This document shows positions 7,197 to 13,647 of a stretch of 48,772 nt of DNA, in pieces; the stretch's first letter is position 1; each line of letters opens with the position of its first letter. The position numbers and the translations under genes were made by a program. The notes under the pieces were generated by a model that was not told the origin of the DNA, searched no databases, and saw nothing but the letters and a program-made list of their open reading frames with translations. The stretch is from a virus. The stretch spans positions 1 to 48,772 of IMG/VR virus record IMGVR_UViG_3300043436_000835; one strand, given 5' to 3'.

Positions 7197-8188
7197 CACT
7201 TTGCCATTCTCCGATTCATCCAGTCAGTTGCAGCCATGCGCCAGTCGTGGGCCTGGACTTCCTGAACAGCACGCAAGGCACCAGTGCGGTCGCCACTCTT
7301 CCACAGAGCATGAGTTTTCCACATCGGCCGCGCAACGTAAAGGAACCAGCCGTTCTCGTAGACAATAGCTTCTGGATTGCCCATGAATTTCTTGAGGTCA
7401 GCATCCCACTTACTCCAGTTCTCACCAATTGCTGTGGTGCGGGGATAAATGGTCAGTGGGTCGCGCTGGAAGCGGTCAGCAACGCTATCGTAAAGGTGCC
7501 AGTTGTTGCTGAGTTGGTAATACTTACCAACCTTGACACCGATCCTGCCAGCTAGATATTCCTGCAAGAAGCTGAAGTGAACAGCGTTGGCACCGTAGGC
7601 TCCCCAGACTACATCGTTTGAGCGGCAGGTGACTGTGATGTCGAGTGCGCCACCAACAATCCGCGGATAAAGGACTGTGTTGCACGGAACATCGCGTGGC
7701 TCTTCAAATGGTATACCTGTTTCGTCGTCAATATCGGTGACGGGATCAACGTAGTCATTCATGGCATCCCACATCTGAATGACCACCCTGCGGTCGTTGG
7801 GATTAGTGACTAGTCGATTGACTGTGACATCGAGTTGGTCAAAGCCGAACCAACGCCGCCAACGATTACCGTAGGCACCCCAGATCATACCCATCTTATC
7901 AGGCTCACCGTAACGTGCTGAGAAATCACTCACGAAGCGGTCTAGCCACACACCCTCGTTACTGCCGGAGAGCATCCACAGGCATTCGAACAGGTGGAAG
8001 AAAGGGTTAGCATCGCGGTGGCGGTTGAACAAGACACGTTCCCACGGACGCTCGTAAACGGTCATTACAGGGTGCGGAGCTACACTCACACCCCCGTTGC
8101 GCGAATTGGATTTGACACCAACACGTTCCATCTGAATGACTGCCTTATCAAAAGCGTCATTGACATTATCTGCGTAGATTGTCAGCAT
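7196..8188 (-). CDS. Thymidylate synthase homologue, possible dUMP hydroxymethylase (330 aa)
   Basis: The ThyA fold is recognisable through FFHLFECLWMLSG (Glu68), GAYGNRWRRW, DRRVVIQMW with the phosphate-binding Arg pair (133-134), the catalytic Cys169 in VPCNT, RSND (189-192), Asn201 in GANAVHF and HLY (231-233). Asn201 matches the residue that selects dUMP; dCMP hydroxymethylase of T4 has Asp there. Differences from ThyA are marked: Cys is followed by Asn and not His, one extra residue precedes Asn201, and the part after HLY is about 97 residues with no APVAV-like closing tail. Loss of that tail fits an enzyme making a hydroxymethyl product. A plain thymidylate synthase remains possible. 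The leader CCAGCAAGAGAGG precedes the ATG. Confidence 0.85.
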   Translation of the reverse strand: MLTIYADNVNDAFDKAVIQMERVGVKSNSRNGGVSVAPHPVMTVYERPWERVLFNRHRDANPFFHLFECLWMLSGSNEGVWLDRFVSDFSARYGEPDKMGMIWGAYGNRWRRWFGFDQLDVTVNRLVTNPNDRRVVIQMWDAMNDYVDPVTDIDDETGIPFEEPRDVPCNTVLYPRIVGGALDITVTCRSNDVVWGAYGANAVHFSFLQEYLAGRIGVKVGKYYQLSNNWHLYDSVADRFQRDPLTIYPRTTAIGENWSKWDADLKKFMGNPEAIVYENGWFLYVARPMWKTHALWKSGDRTGALRAVQEVQAHDWRMAATDWMNRRMAK

Positions 8189-8493
8189 AGCTTGCCTCTC
8201 TTGCTGGAAAGAGTTGTTCTCGCCCCATACGTCGTTTCGACGTGGACCTGAGAAAAGTTGTAGATGTCTTCTGCTTTGCGTGCAGCCTCAGTATTCAGCC
8301 GCACTGCGTCGGGGTCGTCGGAGATTACGTCCCTTAAATATACCACCAGAAGGTGCGCACAGACTAGCGTGTTAAGTGCGCAGAGACCGTTGTCTTTGGA
8401 GATAATAGACAACAGAGCAAGTAAATCATTACCTGATCTGATGACTGCTTGGTCACTGCTACATTCGCAAGATGGGTGTTTCTGGTCATCCAC
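8182..8493 (-). CDS. Helical hypothetical protein in the nucleotide operon (103 aa)
   Basis: No ATG suits this frame; the GTG at 8493 has AAGG nine bases upstream and is preferred over a TTG at 8499. The middle (LLALLSIISKDNGLCALNTLVCAHLLVVYL) is hydrophobic but reads as packed helices with charged breaks and not as clear membrane spans. No family is recognised. It overlaps the glycosyltransferase gene upstream by 8 bases and the thymidylate-synthase homologue downstream by 7, so it is in the same transcript and may act in the same pathway. Confidence 0.65.
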   Translation of the reverse strand: MDDQKHPSCECSSDQAVIRSGNDLLALLSIISKDNGLCALNTLVCAHLLVVYLRDVISDDPDAVRLNTEAARKAEDIYNFSQVHVETTYGARTTLSSKRGKLC

Positions 8494-9295
8494 GCCCAAA
8501 TGCCTTTTTCCAGTAGATAGTTACCTCGGTACGTGTGCCAAACTCACCACCAGTCTTGTTGACTTTCTGGCGGAGTTTGACATAGGGGTCATGTAGCTCG
8601 GCCAGTTTGTGCGCCGCTTGCTCGTGCAATTGGTGTGTGCGATATGTGCTGCACCCACCCGGAGCGTTAGTCATCTTTTGATCCTGGGACCACCAACCAA
8701 GGTTCACGTTCGGTAGCCCCATGCGGAGGAGTTGCAGGTTGACGTCAAAGTCTTCCATGACGGGGACGCGCCCGTGCTGGGCCTTGAGGAAGTCTTTAGT
8801 GCGATAGCACAGCACGCGGAGGGTGCGTGTATTCTCCTCAACAACTGCGTGCCATGCGCCGACACCCATGTTGTTATTCCCCTGACGCGCAGAGATTCCA
8901 ACATGAGCATATCCGTCCAAACTTGATGCCACGTAGTCCCACATATGGTCTGTGTCGCTTGTATTGCACTTCACAAGCCCTGTAGCTGATGCCGAAGCCC
9001 TGCGGACAAATCTTACATCGTCATCAACCATAGCAAACTTACCCTCCCCGCCTTCTGCGCAATGTACGCCGATCCAGTGGCGTGTTGCAGCAATCCCAAG
9101 GGCGGGGGATGGAATTACACTTACCCCTTCGGCAATCAAGCCAGTCTGCTCGAGAGTTTCGTGGTATGCGGAGAGCTGGTCTGGTGGCACAACGTAAACG
9201 GTCCTGGAGCGTATAACGTCTGAAAAGTCAGCCACAGGGCCAATAAGAATGTTCTCAGCTTTGGAGCGGCTGGCACTTGGGATGTAGATTTTCAT
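8486..9295 (-). CDS. Glycosyltransferase of the TET-associated (TAGT) type (269 aa)
   Basis: The start MKIYIPSASR, a strand with VYVVPPDQLSAYHE, then GIAATRHWI and KFAMVDDDVRFVRR (Asp91-93) follow the order of TET-associated glycosyltransferases, a GT-A-like group predicted to put sugars on oxidised or hydroxymethylated DNA bases in phages. A later EDFDVNLQLLRMG (near 183-195) supplies an acidic pair that could be catalytic. In this operon the sugar acceptor would be a base made by the thymidylate-synthase homologue. No TET dioxygenase is visible in the window. The start overlaps the upstream stop (ATGA). Glycosylation of a cell-surface sugar is the alternative. Confidence 0.75.
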   Translation of the reverse strand: MKIYIPSASRSKAENILIGPVADFSDVIRSRTVYVVPPDQLSAYHETLEQTGLIAEGVSVIPSPALGIAATRHWIGVHCAEGGEGKFAMVDDDVRFVRRASASATGLVKCNTSDTDHMWDYVASSLDGYAHVGISARQGNNNMGVGAWHAVVEENTRTLRVLCYRTKDFLKAQHGRVPVMEDFDVNLQLLRMGLPNVNLGWWSQDQKMTNAPGGCSTYRTHQLHEQAAHKLAELHDPYVKLRQKVNKTGGEFGTRTEVTIYWKKAFGRG

Positions 9296-10035
9296 TTGTT
9301 TTTCCTCTCGATGTCATCCTCAGAGCAGAGTTGACCGAACTGCATTTCGCGCACAACAGCATCGGCACCTCTGGCGCGAATCTGGTGCCATACTCCTTTT
9401 GGAACAACACAATACTCACCTTCGAACATGACCATGCGATCTTGGCCAATCTCGGCAACAACCACCCCTTTCTCTACAAACCAGATTTCGTTGCGGTAAA
9501 GGTGGCGTTGATAACTGGTTTCTTCGTCTTGATCGATGTAGAGGGTTTTGAAAACACACTTCTGGTTACGGAAGTGATCTTCGTAGTGCCCCCACAGACG
9601 CTCAACGCGCGCGATGTAGGCTTTCGGTGTGATAACGCTGCTGGAATTAGTCTTGTCAGTTCCACCAACGCCGTAAACCATCTGCACATTGTCTACAGAT
9701 TCTTCTGGAACGTTACCACGACCCCGGTCCCCACCATTGAAAAACAGGACGGTGTCTTCCTCAGCTACATGTTCACGAATATCGATCAAGCTTTGTACGA
9801 CAGTATTGTCTGCGTCTTTTGCAGCTATAACGTCAGAGTCTCGCACAATAGCCGAAACGACCTCGATGCGCTGTTCAAGTGGAACAGACACGTAACCTTT
9901 CTTGCGAATCAACCACTCATCTGTGTTGACTAGAACGATAAGTTCATCACACATAGACTCTGCGGCAATAAGCATTCTCGCGTGCCCTGCGTGCAGTGGA
10001 TCAAAGCCTCCACTGACTACACCAATAGTTTTCAT
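9292..10035 (-). CDS. Nucleotidyltransferase-cupin fusion (247 aa)
   Basis: Residues 1 to about 140 are a cytidylyltransferase-like domain with GGFDPLHAGH (9-18), the HxGH nucleotide-binding motif of the RfaE/TagD/CoaD superfamily, and a later SSSVITPKAY in place of the usual ISSTxIR. Residues about 165 to 240 are a cupin (VEKGVVVAEIG, PKGVWHQIRA) like the C-terminal part of mannose-6-phosphate isomerase/ManC proteins. It probably joins a nucleotide to a phosphorylated sugar or alcohol. Placed directly before the glycosyltransferase, it could make its donor. The missing SSTxIR residues mean the activity is uncertain. ATGA overlaps tie it to both neighbours. Confidence 0.82.
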   Translation of the reverse strand: MKTIGVVSGGFDPLHAGHARMLIAAESMCDELIVLVNTDEWLIRKKGYVSVPLEQRIEVVSAIVRDSDVIAAKDADNTVVQSLIDIREHVAEEDTVLFFNGGDRGRGNVPEESVDNVQMVYGVGGTDKTNSSSVITPKAYIARVERLWGHYEDHFRNQKCVFKTLYIDQDEETSYQRHLYRNEIWFVEKGVVVAEIGQDRMVMFEGEYCVVPKGVWHQIRARGADAVVREMQFGQLCSEDDIERKNK

Positions 10036-10454
10036 GCTGCCTCCTTACTTGGCCAGACGTAATCGTAGACAGGATCTTCGTCCCAACCGAACTGCGAATA
10101 CCACTCAAAGTCTTTGAACAGCAGTGCAGCCCGGTGCGACGCGTGAAACTTATCACAACCTAACCACGGAGGCATGTCGATGTCAAGAAAATAAGGTGTT
10201 TTGGGGTCTAGCATGAGTGGCATATTGTTCTCAAAGCCACGGCGGATCCACTCGCGAATGCAGGCGTCTGTGTAGGCCATGAGGGCAGTTACGTGGCCCT
10301 CCCACATGCGCGTAGCTGGATGGTTAGCCCACCCTCCCCCGCTCTGCAGAGCATTCTGGATTTGCCGACCCTCAACACGCTGTTTACCAAGGCGCTTATT
10401 ATCAAGACACATAGCTGACGCTACGAAGTTGGGATATGGAAGGAATGTCTGCAT
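10032..10454 (-). CDS. Pyrimidine-dimer glycosylase-like protein (DenV/MSMEG_6728 type, 140 aa)
   Basis: The opening MQTFLPYPNFVASAMCLDNKRLGKQRVEG is the signature of the T4 endonuclease V-like family (Pyr_excise and the related MSMEG_6728 group), where the residues after the initial Met form the active site and DxxRLGKQRVE is a strongly kept helix. Later WANHPATRMWEGHVTAL and SHRAALL also fit. Family members remove UV dimers with a DNA glycosylase/lyase action. As first gene of the modification operon it could instead act on an unusual base. The promoter element at 10477-10491 and a CAGCAACAGGAGA leader lie upstream. Confidence 0.8.
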   Translation of the reverse strand: MQTFLPYPNFVASAMCLDNKRLGKQRVEGRQIQNALQSGGGWANHPATRMWEGHVTALMAYTDACIREWIRRGFENNMPLMLDPKTPYFLDIDMPPWLGCDKFHASHRAALLFKDFEWYSQFGWDEDPVYDYVWPSKEAA

Positions 10455-10476
10455 GTTTTCTCCTGTTGCTGGAATA

Positions 10477-10491
10477 AGTATACCGCAGGAA
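10477..10491 (-). promoter_or_regulatory. Promoter-like element, site 3
   Basis: The minus strand reads TTCCTGCGGTATACT, with TATACT as a good -10 hexamer. The ATG of the DenV-like gene is 22 bases downstream, with TTCCAGCAACAGGAGA between. The only other copy with GCGGTATACT is at 20353-20367 on the other strand. It would drive the whole operon 4316-10454. No -35 hexamer is evident at the usual distance. Confidence 0.7.
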
Positions 10492-10522
10492 CGGGGGTGG
10501 GACTATGCTCCCAAGCCTTCGT

Positions 10523-10729
10523 TCATCTTGCTGTTGTGGTTGATGTAGGCTTCGGTTCCATTACACCATAAGCCTCGTCTTTTATTCTGTCTATCTCGGC
10601 CTTGTTTTGTTTGGCCATATACTCGATCAGCTCGAACTGTTCCTGAGTCACCCACCAGCCCGGTAGCTTGCGATAGCCTTTCAGCTTCAAGGCCCTCGCT
10701 CCGGGGCTGTTGCTGGCATCACGGGGCAT
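10523..10729 (-). CDS. Small helical protein (68 aa)
   Basis: The ATG at 10729 has GAGG six bases upstream and overlaps the end of the upstream gene by 11 bases. The core (KGYRKLPGWWVTQEQFELIE) followed by a charged helix (YMAKQNKAEIDRIKDE) looks like a small DNA- or protein-binding fold found in phages; I do not recognise a named family. The tail PKPTSTTTAR is probably disordered. It is the last gene before the promoter at 10477. Confidence 0.6.
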   Translation of the reverse strand: MPRDASNSPGARALKLKGYRKLPGWWVTQEQFELIEYMAKQNKAEIDRIKDEAYGVMEPKPTSTTTAR

Positions 10730-11162
10730 CGCTTCCCTCAATCTCGGCCAGCAGGGCGCGGGCAATGTCGCAAAGGTTCTGCACATCGGGAGGTGCTTCG
10801 CCGCTAGGCGTCACCCATTCTTTCTCCGCAAACCCCGCAATCTCCCGCAGCCCCTCCACCGCCTTCGCCAGTTTGGTTTCGACATCATCATGTATCTTCG
10901 TCACTTTGAGCAATGCTTGGAAAGTTTTTCTGCGTTCCTCTTCCACGAAGGCCACCCGCTTCTCCAACACATCAACGCTGTGCCTTGCGCTGTCCCATTG
11001 GTTTAGGGCTTCGAGTTGCTCGGTCAGGGCTTCGATCTTCTCCCCGTTGATAACGTCGAGATCGTCCATAAGTTTGACCTTGGCGGTCAGGGCTTCGATG
11101 CGGTCGGCGGCTTCGCCCCACTTCTCGTAACGCAGCGCGTTGCACAGTGCTTCGTCAGTCAT
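10719..11162 (-). CDS. Coiled-coil hypothetical protein (147 aa)
   Basis: The second of two adjacent ATGs is chosen because it is six bases from a GGAGG. Residues about 10 to 115 are heptad-like (ADRIEALTAKVKLMDDLD, then KIEALTEQLEALNQWDSA), so a long coiled coil is expected. The C-terminal segment (PPDVQNLCDIARALLAEIEG) is typical of small phage proteins of this kind. No catalytic motif is visible. The gene overlaps the HTH gene upstream by 8 bases. Confidence 0.65.
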   Translation of the reverse strand: MTDEALCNALRYEKWGEAADRIEALTAKVKLMDDLDVINGEKIEALTEQLEALNQWDSARHSVDVLEKRVAFVEEERRKTFQALLKVTKIHDDVETKLAKAVEGLREIAGFAEKEWVTPSGEAPPDVQNLCDIARALLAEIEGSDAP

Positions 11163-11337
11163 CATCCACCTCCATCATCTGCTTCATCAACGCTGGCACC
11201 TTGCGCCACTTGTAGAGGCTGGCTGGCGAAACGTCATAAAGAGCCGCAGCCCTCTTTACTCCGAAGCGCGCGGCAGAGCGCAGGGCCTCAACGCGAAGCT
11301 CGTCCGTCAGGCCGTAGTCTGGGTGGAAGTGGGTCAT
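11155..11337 (-). CDS. Small HTH protein (60 aa)
   Basis: The ATG at 11337 overlaps the stop of the upstream gene (ATGA). ELRVEALRSAARFGVKRAAA followed by LYDVSPASLYKWRKVPALM has the shape of a homeodomain-like helix-turn-helix, as in transposase N-termini and small phage regulators, with the recognition helix at SPASLYKWRK. It may regulate phage or host promoters. The longer reading frame upstream is antisense-like and is not supported. Confidence 0.65.
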   Translation of the reverse strand: MTHFHPDYGLTDELRVEALRSAARFGVKRAAALYDVSPASLYKWRKVPALMKQMMEVDDD

Positions 11338-11696
11338 GTCAACATCTCCTCTAGTCTGAGTCCAATGACCCGTTGTTCCAGTGGTCCGTAAAGCGGGGAG
11401 GGTAGCCAACACCACTCGTACCCTGCGTGTGACTGCCAAAGCGCGCCGCTGGAGGGCCTTGTTTGCCACAGCACCGCCAGCACCGCCAAGCCCACCATGA
11501 CCACTCGACGGCCCGCCCACGCGCTCGCTTGGGCCTCGTAGCTTTGGCGGGCGGCAAGCTGCCCAGTGACCCACAAATCTACATGCTCAAACCTGCGCTC
11601 AAAGTCCTCAAAGGTGACGGCGCAAACCTCGTGCGCCGCCTGCCAGAGAACTTGCATGTCAGCACTTTTCTTACTGACTACAAGATGTTTACGCAT
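11334..11696 (-). CDS. Membrane protein with one central span (120 aa)
   Basis: The ATG at 11696 overlaps the upstream stop and has GGAG nine bases before it. Residues 1 to about 55 are a soluble helical part (DMQVLWQAAHEVCAVTFEDF). A hydrophobic stretch VVMVGLAVLAVLW gives one likely membrane span, followed by about 40 residues rich in Trp, Gly and Pro. Its place between a GHKL-like ATPase and an HTH protein in one operon is unusual. No family is recognised. Confidence 0.6.
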   Translation of the reverse strand: MRKHLVVSKKSADMQVLWQAAHEVCAVTFEDFERRFEHVDLWVTGQLAARQSYEAQASAWAGRRVVMVGLAVLAVLWQTRPSSGALWQSHAGYEWCWLPSPLYGPLEQRVIGLRLEEMLT

Positions 11697-12846
11697 CAGT
11701 GGGTGCTCCGGCAATGGCCGACACCAAACGGTTCAGCAGGAAAGTCTGCATCGCGCGGGTATTGTCCTGCAACTTGTGGCGCTTGTGGAGCCACTCTTCG
11801 TAAAGAACAATCGCAGCATAGCGGTCACCTTGGCGAAGTGCCTCGCGGCACACGAAAATTTGATCACGTTCCTTGTGATACAATCCCATGACGTTTGGCC
11901 CAAGGGTCTCAGTTACCTGCACCTCATACAGGTCGAGGTCGCACTCCATGTACTCCAACAAGGAAAAGGCTTCGCGCAGCGTGTTGGACTCATCGGGTGT
12001 TGGTGTGTGTTCGGGCCAAATACCGTCACGCTGGTCACCCTGTTCCACCATGCGGCGCACATTCTGCGACACATTTGCATCGTTGCGGAAGCGCCGCGCC
12101 ACATCCATGAACACGTCGGACGGTGCAGCACAGTACGTGAAGTTGAGGTTTTGGTCCCAAGTATCGTGACCACTAATCAAAGCGTGTGCGATACGCTCAC
12201 TCTTAGTTGTAGGTAGCTTGGTTTCCAGCAGGTATTCCAGTGACCACATGCTCGCTAGGGTGCGGTCCTCGGTAAGTTCCATAGTCTTGGTGATGTTGTA
12301 AGTGAAGCTGCACTTCTCGGGCAACTGAGCCACACGCACGCCGCGATAGTAGATATAAGAGCTTGGTTGCGGGTGAACCTCGACACCATCGAGAACTTCC
12401 AGTGGCTTGCTGTTAAGGAAAATCTGATGACGTGATTCAAAGGCACGTTGGGCCTCAGGGCCTTGGACCACGAACACAGTGTCGGCGGTGGTAGGCTTGT
12501 CGGTAATTACACCAGACTCATCAAGGGTGTTGGAGTGCAGTTCGCGGTATGCCTGCCAAACCTCCCAGTTCCTGCCAAGGTCGGTGGTGAAAGGTAGAGG
12601 CTCACCATTCATGTAGACTTGGTTGAAGCTGCGCTCACGCACAGTCACTTCGCGTGCGTTGAAGGTATACGTTTCTCCACCAGTGAATAAGGATACGTGG
12701 TGCCCGGTGCGAAGCAGCGTTGCAATGGCGAACTTGAGGCCAGTGCCAAAATAGCCGATAGGTGTGTCAGTGTTCTTGACACTAACCCCCATGACGCGAA
12801 TAACACTAAGGTCAATCTCGCCAGCGTTAGCGAAGTAGATAGGCAT
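11689..12846 (-). CDS. GHKL-like ATPase with a C-terminal EExxH segment (385 aa)
   Basis: The ATG at 12846 follows an AGGAGA leader. Near residues 31-46 the protein has IGYFGTGLKFAIATLL, which looks like the glycine-rich ATP-lid box of the Hsp90/gyrase/histidine-kinase (GHKL) fold. A canonical N-box and DxGxG box are not evident, so nucleotide binding is inferred. The last 45 residues hold LYEEWLHKRHKLQDNTRAMQ, a helix with E-E-x-x-H that recalls a zinc metallopeptidase helix. The middle is beta-rich and cannot be assigned. The pairing could be a conflict-type effector or a chaperone-like protein. Confidence 0.6.
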   Translation of the reverse strand: MPIYFANAGEIDLSVIRVMGVSVKNTDTPIGYFGTGLKFAIATLLRTGHHVSLFTGGETYTFNAREVTVRERSFNQVYMNGEPLPFTTDLGRNWEVWQAYRELHSNTLDESGVITDKPTTADTVFVVQGPEAQRAFESRHQIFLNSKPLEVLDGVEVHPQPSSYIYYRGVRVAQLPEKCSFTYNITKTMELTEDRTLASMWSLEYLLETKLPTTKSERIAHALISGHDTWDQNLNFTYCAAPSDVFMDVARRFRNDANVSQNVRRMVEQGDQRDGIWPEHTPTPDESNTLREAFSLLEYMECDLDLYEVQVTETLGPNVMGLYHKERDQIFVCREALRQGDRYAAIVLYEEWLHKRHKLQDNTRAMQTFLLNRLVSAIAGAPTDA

Positions 12847-12876
12847 GTGGATAGTCTCCTGTGTTGCTGTAAACCT

Positions 12877-12891
12877 ACTATAGCTTACGAA
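12877..12891 (-). promoter_or_regulatory. Promoter-like element, site 4
   Basis: The minus strand reads TTCGTAAGCTATAGT, a looser copy of the repeated element with TATAGT as the -10-like part. ACAGCAACACAGGAGA follows and the ATG of the GHKL-like gene is 30 bases downstream. It lies in the 64-base gap 12847-12910 and would drive the genes down to 10523. Confidence 0.6.
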
Positions 12892-12910
12892 CAACACAGT
12901 GGACTAGCCG

Positions 12911-13360
12911 TCAACGTGCGGATTGGGGTCCACGCTCTTGGTTCTGGTATTTGCCACGATACGGTGAGTCAGTCACTTGGTCCAAACTGTGGAACAAGAT
13001 TTGAGCGACTGGAGTGCCTTCCGGCAAAACCAAGCCACCCCTCGTGTGGTTTGTCAACTCGAGGGTAAGGTATCCGCACCAGCCCGGTTCTATCACAGTG
13101 TTCTGCACTGCCAGACCGCGCCGCGCCCACGTGGACTTATCGTGGACGATACCAACAACATCATCTGGCATCATGAAGTATTCAAAAGTAGACGCCAGCT
13201 TGAAGTCACCCGGCTCCAGAATTACCTCTTGGTCAAGGCGAACGTCATACCCACAGGCACTCAGGCCAAAGGTGGTCCCGGTTTCGGGGTGCAAGGTGCG
13301 CTCCACGAACGGGGAGACTGGCTTGATGTAGCGTAGAGTCTGTGCGCTTAGGACTGTCAC
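12911..13360 (-). CDS. dcd: dCTP deaminase/dUTPase-family protein (149 aa)
   Basis: SACGYDVRLDQEV (near 34), HDKSTWARRGLAVQNTVIEPGW (near 73, quoted in part), CGYLTLEL with the catalytic Glu, and GTPVAQILFHSL are the ordered motifs of dCTP deaminases, and the end YRGKYQNQ is typical of that branch. The protein is shorter than E. coli Dcd (about 193 residues). It would turn dCTP into dUTP, or dUMP if bifunctional, and so feed the thymidylate-synthase homologue. The gene overlaps the next upstream gene by 4 bases. Pure dUTPase activity is the alternative. Confidence 0.88.
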   Translation of the reverse strand: MTVLSAQTLRYIKPVSPFVERTLHPETGTTFGLSACGYDVRLDQEVILEPGDFKLASTFEYFMMPDDVVGIVHDKSTWARRGLAVQNTVIEPGWCGYLTLELTNHTRGGLVLPEGTPVAQILFHSLDQVTDSPYRGKYQNQERGPQSAR

Positions 13361-13647
13361 AGTCGACCCTCCCGCATTGCCAGACGGATCTCGTCACGAC
13401 TACCGTGCTTGACTTTGCCGCCCTTGATTATCTGCCACTTGTTCGCACTCGGCCAGTATTGAGCAACAGCCTTCGTGTTCTTGTAGATGTTCCAGTGGCG
13501 TTCTGACATGACTTGGATAGTGTAGCCTCCGGCCTCTGCGGCCACTACAAATCCCTGCCACTCTTCTTGTGCAGCGACCAGAGCATCAAGGCGTGACTCT
13601 TTCTTATGCTCTTTCATTGCTTTCCAGATGTCGACAATCTCAGACAT
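13357..13647 (-). CDS. Hypothetical protein (96 aa)
   Basis: The ATG at 13647 overlaps the end of the hypermodification-family gene by 8 bases. A charged helix (EIVDIWKAMKEHKKESRLDAL) is followed by a beta-rich half with GGYTIQVMSERHWNIYK and YWPSANKWQIIKGGKVKHG, a pattern I associate with small phage proteins near replication genes but cannot name. The coupling to genes for nucleotide metabolism suggests a linked role; this is inference. Confidence 0.65.
   Translation of the reverse strand: MSEIVDIWKAMKEHKKESRLDALVAAQEEWQGFVVAAEAGGYTIQVMSERHWNIYKNTKAVAQYWPSANKWQIIKGGKVKHGSRDEIRLAMREGRL

Noticed and set aside
7197-7199. GTG at 7199 as the start of the HD nucleotidase
   Set aside because: The adjacent ATG at 7196 gives the TGATG stop/start junction seen elsewhere in this operon.
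9277-9933. A 218-codon rightward open frame opposite the nucleotidyltransferase-cupin gene
   Set aside because: The leftward frame has clear family motifs; the rightward one has none and no start signal.
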